A DNA stretch of 64,000 nt from Amoeboaphelidium protococcarum (lineage: Eukaryota; Aphelidiomycota; Aphelidea): the NCBI GenBank assembly GCA_023515745.1, contig JALECJ010000020.1, positions 1,488,001 to 1,552,000 on the forward strand, written 5' to 3'. Positions 36,367 through 47,692 of this stretch are shown piece after piece (position 1 is the first letter of the stretch; each line of letters opens with the position of its first letter). The position numbers and the translations under genes were made by a program. The notes beneath the pieces were generated by a model. That model had not been told where the DNA came from. It made no database searches and saw only the letters and a program-made list of their open reading frames with translations.

Positions 36367-37497
36367 ATGCAAATCGTTGGAAGTGATGTTAGAACGTCTG
36401 CCCCTGGACCGAAGTTGAAAGTAAGTTTTACACAAGGATCATGACGCTACATTAATTGGCTTTGAGACGATGTACGTGTGTTGTAGGCAACATCGACACC
36501 ACATGCTGTTCCACGAGCGAGTTACAGTGCAGAAAAGGAGAGCTTTATTAATGACATTGGATTGAAAAGAAAGCGTTTAAAGGAAAGTGACTAGGCTGGG
36601 ACTGCTCGTATTCCGACAAGACAGAGAAGCAAAAACTATGCGTTTAATGCAGTGCATATTGGCACTTATCAGCAAGCGAGATTCACTGGGATTATTGAAG
36701 TTTAAGTCATGGTCTTAAACTATTATACGATGAAAAGAATCTTCGTGGAGGTTGGAAGTGACCACCTCCGCAGGCATTGGAGAGAGATTCATTGTCGCTT
36801 GAGCCGTCAGTAAAACATGTTTGGCCAATAATACGGTGGTGTCTGGTTAGGAGGTCTCGTTGTGGAAGATCCCTCCCCAACACCTGGTCGTGGACACGAT
36901 TAGCGCTTCATTAGATTTGCTGTGGATGGCAATACGCGCCAGAGAGTAGAAGTTCACAGGCAATAGCTACCAACTTTCCGCAGAGATTACTTCTTTGGCT
37001 CTCCCTTGGATGCAGGACTTGGACTCCTAAAGACAGCTTCCGGTCTCCGATTTGAGAGACTTCCTAAGAGATTATGAGAGGGAGTTGGTTGCACTATACG
37101 GAGGCTGCAAAATCTATGAAATCTATCATAGTACTCTAAAAGGGTGGCTGAGAAGAAGGTTTGAATATTATATGAATAGGTATAGATGAATATGCTTTAC
37201 TGCCTGGTGGAATGCCGCTCTATCACTACAAGCAATTGTGACGTTGCACTTGTCCGAGCTGGAATCATCCAGTCAACTCCCCGTGTAAAACCGCAAATCA
37301 GCAGGAGACACGGGATTATGGGCAATGTGAGTATGAGTGTGTGTTTAAATATAATATAAGTATATGGGAAAAAATATGCTCTACTGGAATATCAATTTTT
37401 ATATCATTGTCTTTGTTTGATTTGACAGTTGATACAACGGTCAGGCTTGGAGCTTCCAGTACTAAATAAGCGTTTTGTTGGAAGAGAAATCATGTGA
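36367..37497 (+). CDS. unrecognised multi-exon gene, exon structure unresolved
   Basis: Probably a real gene, but the model is uncertain. Exon 36367-36420 (MQIVGSDVRTSAPGPKLK) joins at a GTAAG...TGTAG intron to 36487 onward (ATSTPHAVPRASYSAEKESF). That frame runs to a TGA at 37075. From about 36760 a second frame, shifted by one, is also open and looks more helical (KIPPQHLVVDTISASLDLLW, then REQKFTGNSYQLSAEI). It can splice at 37179 into a later part (VALVRAGIIQSTPRVKP) and, after a 102 nt intron (37327-37428), into a final exon ending PVLNKRFVGREIM at 37497. No domain is recognised. The stop is only 24 bp from that of the opposing gene. Confidence 0.4.
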
Positions 37498-37521
37498 ATT
37501 ATAAATGAGTAAGAACGCAAT

Positions 37522-38578
37522 TCATATCTACAGTATGTCAATCAAGATCTTCAAGTCATCAGCAACGTCTGGTTTTCCATCAACCAGAGCCTTCCAGATT
37601 AAACGGCCACGCGAAGAGGTCCTCAATACAATCTAGACTAGAAATTCAATGAGATGGCCGAGAAATTTAACCACGGGTCAGAAGCTCGTGGATAATTCAG
37701 GCACGTCCGCTTGAATTGATCCATGCTCCAAACGTTGTTCACTTATTTAACTAGACCTTATCCAGAATATGCATGAACTAAACCAGAATTTCAGCTAGCT
37801 CCTTGCCCTCGACAAAGCTTACTTTCTGATTTAGCATAGCCGCATCCACTTCCAAGTCAAAATAGGCGAGGTAGTCAAAACTCAGGTTCGCATCAAAGAG
37901 GACGTCCAAATTTTCAGAGAATCCAGCCGCAAAGTACCAAATTAGCACAGTTCGTTGTTAGCGCCTACTTTACCTCTTCTGGCCGCGTCCTGAAGACTAC
38001 TCCACTAAGCCAAATCTAACATCCTGCGATAATATCACCTTATAGAAAAAAGCCTTGTTGTCAGGGGAAACAGCAGTCTTCAAACCTCTCTCTAAGAGCT
38101 TGTCCAGCACTTTAAAATGTTGGAGCCTTGCTTGCTCTTCAGAGGACGCGCTGCAAGGGGACACTCTTGAGACAGCAAAATACTTATTGTGTTTTAAGTA
38201 CTAAGGCTCCATTCCATAGACTTTGACATCGTTGTAAATGAAATAGCTTTTCACCGCAGCAGAGGATCTTAAGGAGGGGGGAGAGGACACGAGGAGACTC
38301 TTGGCGCGTAATAAGAAGTATTTGGATCCTTGGAAAGTTACAAATAATTTATCATCAGCTTTCTTGGTCTATTCCTTCAGCACCTCCGTGATGATATCTT
38401 CTAACTAGGATATTGAGCAATATGACTCTTCACCTTTCTTCACCTTAACCTGTGCCAAGATCTTGTTGCGGAAATATATAGCCGACAGACGGCTGAAACA
38501 ATCCACCACTTCATACCCATTCAAAAACTGTTTAGTCAACTCTTTGACATTGTTGTATTCAGCTCGAGAGCGTTTCAT
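37522..38578 (-). CDS. hypothetical 310-residue protein
   Basis: I do not recognise this protein. Exon 1 (37757-38578) begins MKRSRAEYNNVKELTKQFLN and is a mixed alpha/beta-looking soluble sequence (KADDKLFVTFQGSKYFLL, NLDVLFDANLSFDYLAYFDL). Exon 2 (37522-37632) adds IVLRTSSRGRLIWKALVDGK and ends DILQI. The joining intron of 124 nt would use a GTCTAG donor, unlike the GTAAG/GTGAG/GTATG of other genes here, so the junction is provisional. Without splicing, the first exon ends at the TGA at 37739. No membrane segment or signal peptide is present. Confidence 0.5.
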
Positions 38579-38646
38579 AATATTTATAATTTACACACCA
38601 GCTATTCCGTTAAATATTACCATCGCAGATTATAGATAAGAAGAGT

Positions 38647-39027
38647 ATGCAACAACCAGAAGATAACCAGACAAGGTAGTAAAACGATTAATCTTCAAAT
38701 GACAAATCTACTCTTCAAGTCCACAAATAATATACCAATCTCCATATTTTCAGAACCTTGGAATCTGACTACGACTTGGAACTAATTTCAGCATTATGTT
38801 TTGACGAAGGCTCTTATTTTGTGAACTTGGGACATCATTCGCATGTTATATCAAGCCGTAGATAGCTAAGCGTGATAACAGGTGATCATAGAACTCAAAA
38901 CTTGGATCTTCATACTTTTCAATTCTCAAATTAGCTGTTCGCACATACCGTAGGACTTATACCTATTTCTGTTATATAAATTATTCTGCCAGTAGATAGA
39001 ATGAAGTAGAAGTAGAAGATAGATTGA
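38647..39027 (+). CDS. hypothetical 126-residue protein
   Basis: An ATG-to-TGA frame head to head with the preceding minus-strand gene (68 bp apart). It starts MQQPEDNQTRQQNDQSSNDK, continues LESDYDLELISALCFDEGSY and has a hydrophobic stretch GLIPISVIQIILPV near the end. I recognise no domain. Length alone is weak evidence in a code with one stop codon; it could also be the shared 5' region. Confidence 0.3.
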
Positions 39028-39142
39028 GAACTCTCCTCTCAAGTGTTTGTTGTCTCTGTAGAACAAACTTGACGAAACGATCTAAGCGCGACGAAGCGCG
39101 AATGTGACAGCTGAACGACAAATGACTTGTACTAAACATGCA

Positions 39143-40471
39143 TCACTGTTTAAAAACGTTATCTATGTCAATTATTGCCTATTAAGGATCGTCTTTGTGG
39201 ATGACAAAATGCCCCTATAGGGAAGCCATACTGATTCCATGGAGAATATCGTTTTCATCAGATGATTCCACTTTGCCTAAACTCTTTTTCAGTTTTGAGA
39301 TAAACTCGTCAACCAACTACTTGCCCTCTCCATTATCATCGTCGTCATCATAGAACTTTAAAAACATTCTCCTAGCCTACTCTATTGTCGCATCGTCAAC
39401 GTGCAATTTAACGTCAATTCTACCTTATCTGAGCAATGCGGGATCCAATCGCTCTATATGATTTGTGGTCATGAAAATCAGTCGACCCTCCTCTGAAGAT
39501 GATACACCATCGAGTGCATTAAGAAGACCAGAAAACGTCAGATTATTACCAGCCTATGAATCGCGATTCAAAAATGCAGAGTCTATATCTTCCAAGAGTA
39601 CAATAGTGCGCGCTGGTACAGAGGCAAAGAGCATAGCTAATCTATCATCTGACATCCATTTCTCGGCCAGATTAAGGGTGGCGATATTAAATTCCAAGTG
39701 TGAAGCCAGAGCATAGATGAACGAAGTCTTGCCGGATCCTGCTGGACCATGTAACAAATATCCACGTCTGTATGGTATTCCACGTTTTATGTACCAGCGA
39801 CCACCTCTATGAGGATCCAAAAAATCTTGAACATCGTTCACAATCAGCTCAGACTATCCGCGTTTAAGTATGACTGAATCTATGCTGCGACGTCTCTTGG
39901 GACTTCCAAACGGTCGCCATTCGTGTCCCATTGCAGTATATAAAACCAATTTACCTTCCTGCAATTCCAGTGCGTGATTTCTACAATCATTCAGCATCTC
40001 AGTCAGTACATCGACATTTTAAGTAAGTCCTGTCAGAGTGATAGACTCGCGCGGCCGTGTATTCAATCCACCACTTGACACGGCCATACTCATCAGAGCG
40101 TCTGAGCCTTTGTCCCTCAGTCGTTCCACCTGGAACCACGCGCCTCCATACCTGAAATAATGAAAGCCTTGGCCAGGTAGAAATGTGAAATGAGTAGATA
40201 CGCTGCCATTATCATGCTGCATGAAAGATGTCCTCACTGATAAATGTCTTCTCGATCCCAGCTGCTTCTGCGTCATCCATTGCATAAACCAATCGTACGA
40301 TCTATCATGCGATGGAATCTCCAAAGTTGTTAGATATCTTCGCTTTAAGAGCATTACTCCAGTCTTGGAAGCAGATCGCATAAATGCCAGTCCAGCGCCT
40401 ACTCCTATCAATCCAGCACCAGCAGAGAACACTTAGTTTTACTGCAATAACTCCTAAATGTACTCCATCAT
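39143..40471 (-). CDS. BCS1: mitochondrial AAA ATPase Bcs1
   Basis: 442 residues, the normal size. An N-terminal transmembrane segment ([15 protein letters not shown]) is followed by a Lys/Arg-containing stretch that usually acts as an internal import signal. The Bcs1-specific domain ([32 protein letters not shown]) precedes the AAA module. That module has Walker [16 protein letters not shown], Walker [32 protein letters not shown] and [20 protein letters not shown]. Bcs1 translocates the folded Rieske Fe-S protein across the inner membrane for complex III assembly. The start chosen is the first of two adjacent Met codons. Divergent from Dib1 with a 130 bp shared promoter. Confidence 0.93.
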
Positions 40472-40601
40472 TAAATTTTGTCGCGAGTCAATAAATTTTT
40501 AATTAACTCTCTAGCGGATCACCAAATTGAAGCGATTGTGCAATTGACGCGAATCTTTCGAAATCTTTACGCTAGATCTACTAAAAAGGAGAGAATTGGA
40601 A

Positions 40602-41030
40602 ATGTCTTATTTCTTACCGCATCTTACTAATGGCTGGCAAGTGGACTAGGCCATACTGTCAGAAGAAGATCGAGTGGTGGTGATCCGATTTGGATATGAC
40701 CGAGATCCGCAGTGCATTGTAATGGATGAAACTCTGTTCAAAATTGCTGATCGCGTCAAGAACTTTGCCGTCATCTATCTGGTGGACATCACAGAGGTGC
40801 CAGATTTTAATATCATGTACGAGCTGTACGATCCGTGCTCAGTCATGTTCTTTTATAGGAATCGACACATAATGATTGACTGCGGCACTGGAGATAATAA
40901 CAAGATCAAATGGCCCATAGAAGACAAGCAGGAGATGATTGACATTCTGGAAGTTGTGTTTAGAGGTGCGCGTGCCGGTAAGAATTTGGTCATTTCACCC
41001 AAAGATTACTCGACCAGTTGGAGGTTTTGA
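40602..41030 (+). CDS. DIB1: Dib1/TXNL4A, thioredoxin-fold subunit of U5 snRNP
   Basis: 142 residues, the exact family size, no intron. The protein is highly conserved: MSYFLPHLTNGWQVDQAILS, VVVIRFGYDRDPQCIVMDE, YLVDITEVPDFNIMYELYDP, MFFYRNRHIMIDCGTGDNN and the C-terminal YSTSWRF. Dib1 sits at the centre of the U4/U6.U5 tri-snRNP and is released as the spliceosome becomes catalytic. The Gln in VDQAI, invariant in the family, is TAG here. It ends 78 bp from the stop of the opposing DCAF4-like gene. Confidence 0.97.
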
Positions 41031-41108
41031 AGAATATTATCATATTCCTCATAATATGAATTGAATGCATGCATTGTATGAGATTAAAAAAATTCTTGTT
41101 ATATTAAT

Positions 41109-42539
41109 TCATTGAGATGGTAGACAAATCCGCCTAGACCGATCGTATGTACACAGTCGGAAGCAACGTGAGCCGTTTATTACCAGATACAGGTCAGCCG
41201 TTCCGCGATAGAACTCTTTAATACCAAACTTGGCGTTATTCAAACAAAATCTTTCATCTTCTGTTATAACGGTAGCATATGGTACTACTACCGCCGGCTC
41301 TTTTGGAGATGAGACAGTGTCCAACTATTGCAATTAACAGCTAATGTCTACAAAGTCAAAGAAGTGTAATCGCGATTAATAAGCATCATTACACTTGAAC
41401 AGCACCAGCAATATACATTCATCAGGATCGAGTTCAACATTTTGAATCAGTAAATCATTGTCAAATATATCGTACCCTTCAACACTCAAATTTAGATTAA
41501 GGATATGTCTAGCAGCGATGATCCCCTATGAAATTCTCTAATCCGAACCATATTACTCTTTCAGACCATCCAAGTGATATATTTGCAACTACTAACAGAA
41601 TTTAAATTGAAGGATAACCCAACTACCATCCCCGAATGGAACAATACTGTCTATACATGCATTCCTGCCTCCCACATTGACACGCCCAATATGACTTCGC
41701 GAATACTGATTAGACTATGATGTGAATGTGAGACAATATAAATCCCCAGTATTAGATGCATAAAGCGCATTCTAATGCTTGATCGTGGCTACGGCGCTAA
41801 CTTCTTGACCACGCGACAATCCCAGGCCGACTCGAGTTTTGAACTTTGTCTGCAGATTAATGAGCTACGAGTTTTGGTCCATCAGCAGAAGAACGGAATC
41901 AATATTGGGTAGATACACCAAGAAATTCATTGGATTAATACTCCTCTCCCACCAGAATTCACAAAATTTATTGCGAATGTTGAACAGCTAACGATCAGTG
42001 AGGAATCGCATGATGGCATAAAATCGAGTAGCTCTCTACACTGTGGTGCAAGATTGATTGCTCCTCTAAGCTATATCGATAGCATCTGTAATATGTGACA
42101 ATATTGATTAATCACTTAAAGGGGTTTTCCGTACATTTACATCCTCCGATATCAATTGCATTGTGCGCGGGGATCGTATGTGCTAAAACGCGTATATATG
42201 CTCATTTATACATAGACATTACTCTGGCTCTGGCTTATCAATCCAGCGATCACCAACATACTCTTATATAGCTTATTTTATTGCGAAATACTCTATAATA
42301 TGTACAGGATTTATATTCACAGGGCGTCCATAAACTTTTCTACTTTATAACTGACGCGTCAAAGAGTACGCTTTCAGATCAAGCAAGTCTAATTATTATT
42401 CATCAGCAGCAGAATTTTGTATATCAGTATCAGACTAGTCAAGCTACTTCAATTTCTTTCTAGGCCTTTTAGTGGAAGCATCTTATTTAAAATATCTATT
42501 CTTTACCGGATCATAAATATATCCTGGAATGTCCATCAT
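41109..42539 (-). CDS. DCAF4-like WD-repeat protein
   Basis: 476 residues without an intron. The N-terminus carries IPGYIYDPVKNRYFK, which matches the PGFYYDPEKNRYF motif of DCAF4/WDR21. A Lys/Gln-rich region and a helical part (NPVHIIEYFAIKQAIQEYVG) follow, then a series of beta-strand repeats too divergent to count with certainty (MNFLVYLPNIDSVLLLMDQN, ALYASNTGDLYCLTF). DCAF4 proteins are substrate adaptors of CUL4-DDB1 ubiquitin ligases. I do not see clear WDxR boxes, so the ligase role rests on the N-terminal motif and general layout. Divergent from the FIT gene, 283 bp away. Confidence 0.65.
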
Positions 42540-42822
42540 AAATTCTACTATGAAGCTAAGCGAAAGAAGAAAATTGATACAATTTCAGGCCTCAAACCGT
42601 TTGAATAAGCTTCAAATCTACTTGTGGTGGGTCAAAATATATTGACGCATTTATTGATACTGTGAAACTGTTGAACATAATGAGAGTGGGCGTAACAATC
42701 GTCAGCATTGGAAGATTAGTACCATGTCTCTAAAGAATTTGAGTGACAGCAGGCGTTGATCTTGAGACAATTGCGTCTTTCTTTTTGCTGAATAAATAAT
42801 ACATTAATAACGAACTATTGTC

Positions 42823-43479
42823 ATGGCTATCAATCGCAGACGGACGGACATCTTAATCTATTTGAGTATAATTGTATTATTCTCGCTCTTTGGAGAATCG
42901 CTATTGGACAGTATTGGAATCAATTTGTATAATGTCGACTGGATTTAGTATTTGAATCATAAATTTGTAAAGATGGGTTGGGCGTGGACGAGTGGTTTAT
43001 TGTTCGGTGCGGCGCTACTTTGTTAACGAGCGCCCGTGTAGACTCGCCTTCTCGGTCGCCTACTTCTAGCCACTCTCTACTGGTACTTAATGACCGTGTT
43101 GGTATTTGACAACTTTTACAAGCACTGGAATCCTTATGCTTTGTGTTTGACTGAGTAAAATGTCACCGTCTTGACTGATTATCATTCATGCAGGCGTATG
43201 CAGCACACTTGGAACTCATTCGACATTAGCGGTCACTGCTTCATTCTTCTCCACTCATCTCTGGTCATCAGACAGGAATTGGTTCTATTCTATGGACAGC
43301 GTAATTAGACTGGTATCAGGAGCGTTCTAATCCGCGCGTTATTGTTTGCTCTGAGAGCTTTACTGGCTTTGTGGCTTTTCATGCTCATCATCACCAGCAC
43401 TTACTATCACTCGTTCGCTGAGAAGTTTATCGGTGCACTATTTGGTGTGGCTTACAGCGCGATAATGTATTCCTCATGA
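42823..43479 (+). CDS. FIT/Scs3-family ER lipid-droplet protein
   Basis: 218 residues with about six hydrophobic segments, the usual FIT size. The diagnostic pieces are FDISGHCFILLHSSLVIRQE, whose His is one of the two catalytic-site histidines of the family, and LWLFMLIITSTYYHSFAEKF, whose His in YYHSF is the second. FIT proteins reside in the ER, act as acyl-CoA diphosphatases and promote budding of lipid droplets. No intron. Four or more Gln are TAA/TAG. Confidence 0.9.
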
Positions 43480-43736
43480 CTGAAAGGTATTTAAATTAAA
43501 AATAGAGCTATACTGTAGTTGTAATAAGATAAAGAGATTATATTATCCAACATAGACTGTCTTTATGATCAACCGACAGTGAATTGGAGCCCTTAGCAAC
43601 CACTTGAAACGCAATGAACATCAACCAACTTTGTTTCTGCACTTTGCCCTTTGTCTAAAAATCGTCATTAAACTCTTTGATTTATTTATCATTTGCATTA
43701 AAATATAGTTTAGAGTCAGCGAAAAGTAGAAGTTTA

Positions 43737-46700
43737 ATGTCTCAGGATAGAGAAGACAGTAATAGTGATATCCGAGTTGAAAGTCCTCAGGCGGATTCAG
43801 CTGGCGAACAACCTTCATCGCCAACTCCACTGCTGGATGAGAGAGTGCTATAGTAGCACAATGATTTCACTGGCTCCGTCCGAGTGTCTAATCATTAGTT
43901 TGTGCGCCCAGATATAAGTGCTGCTGGTCAGTTTTTGAGTGTCGCTGGTGGTGGCAGTGGTGGTCAGCAATAGGATGGAGTAGGAGGAGGTATGAAGAAG
44001 TTGACTGGTGCTCATAGTGATGTCAGTCTATTTAACACTGATGCAGATCAAGCTTCTCTACCTCGAATGTCTAATGACACTAGTGCTGCTCAAACTGGTG
44101 ATATGAGCAAAGATCGTAAGCCGCTAAGAATTGAAGCTATTTAGAACAGCAGCAACAGTAATGGAAGCAATCAATAGAGCCGCACTGGCAGTAAGGACCA
44201 ATTTAATAATAATGATGATGATGATGAACAGACTATTCGCTATGAAGTAGGTACTCCGTAATAATTCACAGCAGGAAGTTCCCTACCAACCCAGCCGTCT
44301 AGTGCAATCACTTCCGAATCAACTGAAGCTGAGGATACTGTGCCAATACTGAAGGATCGTGATACTGCAAATTCATTGATGGCCGTTCGAGGAAATACTT
44401 TGCCAAAGCAGTATCAGTCGCTTACCTCATCGAATTATGGTGAGAATTAGACGTAAATATCAGTCAATAGCTCCAATACGATGACTACTGTACCTGATGC
44501 TACGAATAATTATGAGAGAGTTGACGTGGTGACTGGAGAGCCAAACGAAGCTGATTAGTCTCTGAATAGTCCTGTATTTGCGGTACCTGCATCTGATCAA
44601 GATCATGTGCGTATAGCAGAAGATCTATCCAAGGTATTAAAGTTTGATTATAAGAAGATGACTGTGAAATAGCGCGAGAGCTGTAAGTAATACCTTATGG
44701 ATTTTATTGCACATTATAGAGTCATGGCTAACTATAAAGCTACACAGATATTCCAGTACAATAGCGATCTGATTAGCTTAATCTTTGAGTTGGTGTCAGA
44801 TGACAAGAATCCATTTTTGGACAAGATTCTGCTATTGCTGATGATCTTGAGCAGAAATGCTAAATCTCATAAGAATGGTGAAGAAAGTCGCATTAAGGCC
44901 ATCTTTGAGTTATTAAAGACTCCAATGATACCTCAGGATGTGGTGCGCGAGGCTATAAGATCGTTGATCAACTTTGCTGAGCACAATTCTAAGGCAATTT
45001 TGGACAATTCATGGCTTGAGGTTCTGCATTAGAAATTCGCCGCTGCTATGAATGATAGACAGTCTGTTGCTTCATTCTTATGGCTATTTAGAAATCTGAC
45101 AGTGGAGTCGCATGCTCGCAAGTACGTGATTGATAGAATGGGCTTCATGATCACCAACTCTGCGAATGGTGGAAACTTACAAGATCCTTAGATTTGTGAG
45201 CAGTTTTGTTGGCTACTTGGAAATCTAGCTCTATAACCAGAAAGTGTCCACTCTCTGATCTAGATGGGCGTATTCCCAATGATCAAGCAGATTCTGACTA
45301 TACATCAGGAGCGGGAGTAGAATGTGGAGGCGGCTTTCTGGTTTTTGTTTAATGTCACTTTTGATCAGTAGAGTATTAAGATTATAATGCGCACTTAGTT
45401 GGAGGAACATGTAATTGGTGGCATAAAGAAGTTTGGTCCGACTAATCAACACGTCCTCGAGTGGGCAGATTATATTCTGCGGCGTATAAGAGCAGTGGTC
45501 CAGGCTAGTACTCCCACAGCAGTCGCTGAACGAAACGCCAACAAATCAATCCGTGAAGGTGTGCTCCTGGTCCAAATTGGGGATTGTACAAAGAAACTGC
45601 AAAAGCATTGTACTCTATAGCAGGCGCGTCTTATTATGTCTGTTGACGAGAAAGATCAAGAGATTCAGGTTGAGATTAGATTGAAGGACGTGGTTGATGT
45701 GTCCACTTATCCACCAGTCATTAAGGAGATTGTAAAGAAGGCTGATAGCTCCGCCGACTCTCCGGGCAGTGGCGGGAGCAAAATTGCCAAGACTGCTGAA
45801 ATTGTAATTGGAGATCAGTCTGCTGAAGTAAAAGACATTGAAAAGAGTATTGAAGTGCAGCTTAGTATTGCAGAGCTTCCAAAGTAGGAGATCACAATTG
45901 ATAGTAGTATGAATGAAGGAGATAATTAATCATCAAAAGAACAAGGTACGGATTCTTCTATTAAGCGTGAGAGTGACGTCTAGCAAGAAATAGTTAAAGA
46001 TGATAGTATGGGCACGCAGATCGAAATCAAGTCCAATGACAGTGCTGCAGAGTTGGATGAAATTGAGTTGAATCCTACCTATCCCACCATGATTACAAAG
46101 ATCACAGTTCCAGATAAGAAAGTTGAAGAGGAGAAGTAGTAGTAGTAATCAGCTAAAGTTGCAATAATCACGCCTGTGAAATAGATCAAAATCACCACCA
46201 GAGGAAGATCTTATATTCTGGAAAGTGCTGATCAGTCTGTAGATATGGCTGGTTGGTTGACTGATATTAAATCTGTATGGAAATCCGCCGTCAGTGCAGT
46301 GACTGAAAACTTGGCTACCGCTGAGGACAGTAACAAGAAGCAGAGCTCTGCTCAGTTTCCATTCTTTTTCAACGTGCAAGATACGGTGCTACCTAGAGAT
46401 TTGGAAAAGTTTTGCCTTGCGCACGTCATCCATGACATTTACACTAATCCTCAGTTTCTGATGTACACTTTTAAATGTTAGAAGCAGTATCCTTCCGTTG
46501 CAGTTTGGGATTACTTTGTTGCCAAGATCACTAGACAGTTGGCGCTTGATTTCATAGCTTAGCATGCGAATTAGTATAAACTGTCTGATAAAGATGTCTA
46601 TGATGCGGGAAAGATTAAAACTCAGTTGAGTGGCATTGTAGAGAATCGCCTCCTGTCTGATGCTGAAGAGTTTGATTAGAATCCAGATGAGTTGAAAGAG

Positions 46701-47534
46701 GCACCGTAAGTTCCCACCAAGTATGAGTATTGCGCCAAATAAGGAATTAGACCGACAATGGAGGATCGTCATATTCATCTGCCTTATATCGACGTGTTGG
46801 TGGACAGAAAATAAGCAGTGGAAGATCCAATATCATATTATGCAGTCTATGATGGCCATGGTGGTATTCACGTTGCAGCATTTGTAGAGACTCATCTGCA
46901 TTACAACTTGATGAAGCATCCCGAGCTGGATACTGATTTCAAGAAGGCTCTCACAGAGTCATTTCTCAAAACGTAGGATGAGTTAAAGGAGGCATCTGAC
47001 AGACTTTATCTTCCAACCACAGCCGGTAGTACTGGTGTTGTTATCGTGTTTAGGAAGAATAAGATGTTCGTTGCATGGGTAGGTGACTCTTTGGCATCAC
47101 TCTATCGGGAGAAGGAGACTATAGAGTTAGTCAATCCTCATAAGCCTGGATCAGCTACGGAAAAGGCGAGAATTGAAAAGTTGGGTGGATTCATATCTGA
47201 GGAGGGTGGAATACTGAGAGTCAACGGTATCGTTGCAGTGACGCGAGCATTTGGAAATATTAGGCATAAAGTCATCACTCCAGATGCGGATATCCTGGAG
47301 GTTGACATGCGAGGCGATGAACAATATGTTGTGCTGGCCTGTGATGGTCTCTGGGATGTGATGACTCCCGATGCTGTCCGTAAATTTGTCAAGAAGTACA
47401 TGAAGAAACATGGAAATAGAACGAAGGGCATCAGCGAGGCTCTGGTTGATGAGAGTCTGAAGTTGGGCAGCACAGACAATGTCAGTGTGGTTTTCATCGA
47501 GTTTTATCAATGGAAAGAACCAAAGAGAACTTGA
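43737..47534 (+). CDS. armadillo-like repeats fused to a PP2C protein phosphatase
   Basis: A single 1265-residue frame. Residues 1-300 are low complexity (Ser/Thr/Asn/Gln). About 300-600 forms helical armadillo-type repeats (LISLIFELVSDDKNPFLDKI, VREAIRSLINFAEHNSKAIL, EQFCWLLGNLALQPESVHSL, FWFLFNVTFDQQSIKIIMRT). A charged linker follows, then a helical segment starting MAGWLTDIKSVW. The PP2C domain spans about 980-1260: GIRPTMEDRH, AVYDGHGG, TAGSTGVVIV, VAWVGDS, VTRAFGN, ACDGLWDV and GSTDNVSVVFIEF. The metal-binding Asp residues are all present, so it should be an active Ser/Thr phosphatase. The PP2C part resembles PPM1E/F and FEM-2, which also have a helical region before the catalytic domain. 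The armadillo half is not standard for the family. Confidence 0.9.
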
Positions 47535-47692
47535 TTTAATAAAGTTGCTAGTGATTGTTGTAATAAATAGATGTTGGCTTGTTGAATGATAGATATCTCT
47601 TAATCTATGCTATTGCTTTACTTATCTGTTAACTATCATCTTCAACCAACAAAAACTAAATCAAATCATAATCAAATGTTGCACATTTTTAA

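Noticed and set aside
47138-47510. Open frames antisense to the PP2C domain
   Set aside because: They mirror a clearly coding frame and have no motif of their own.
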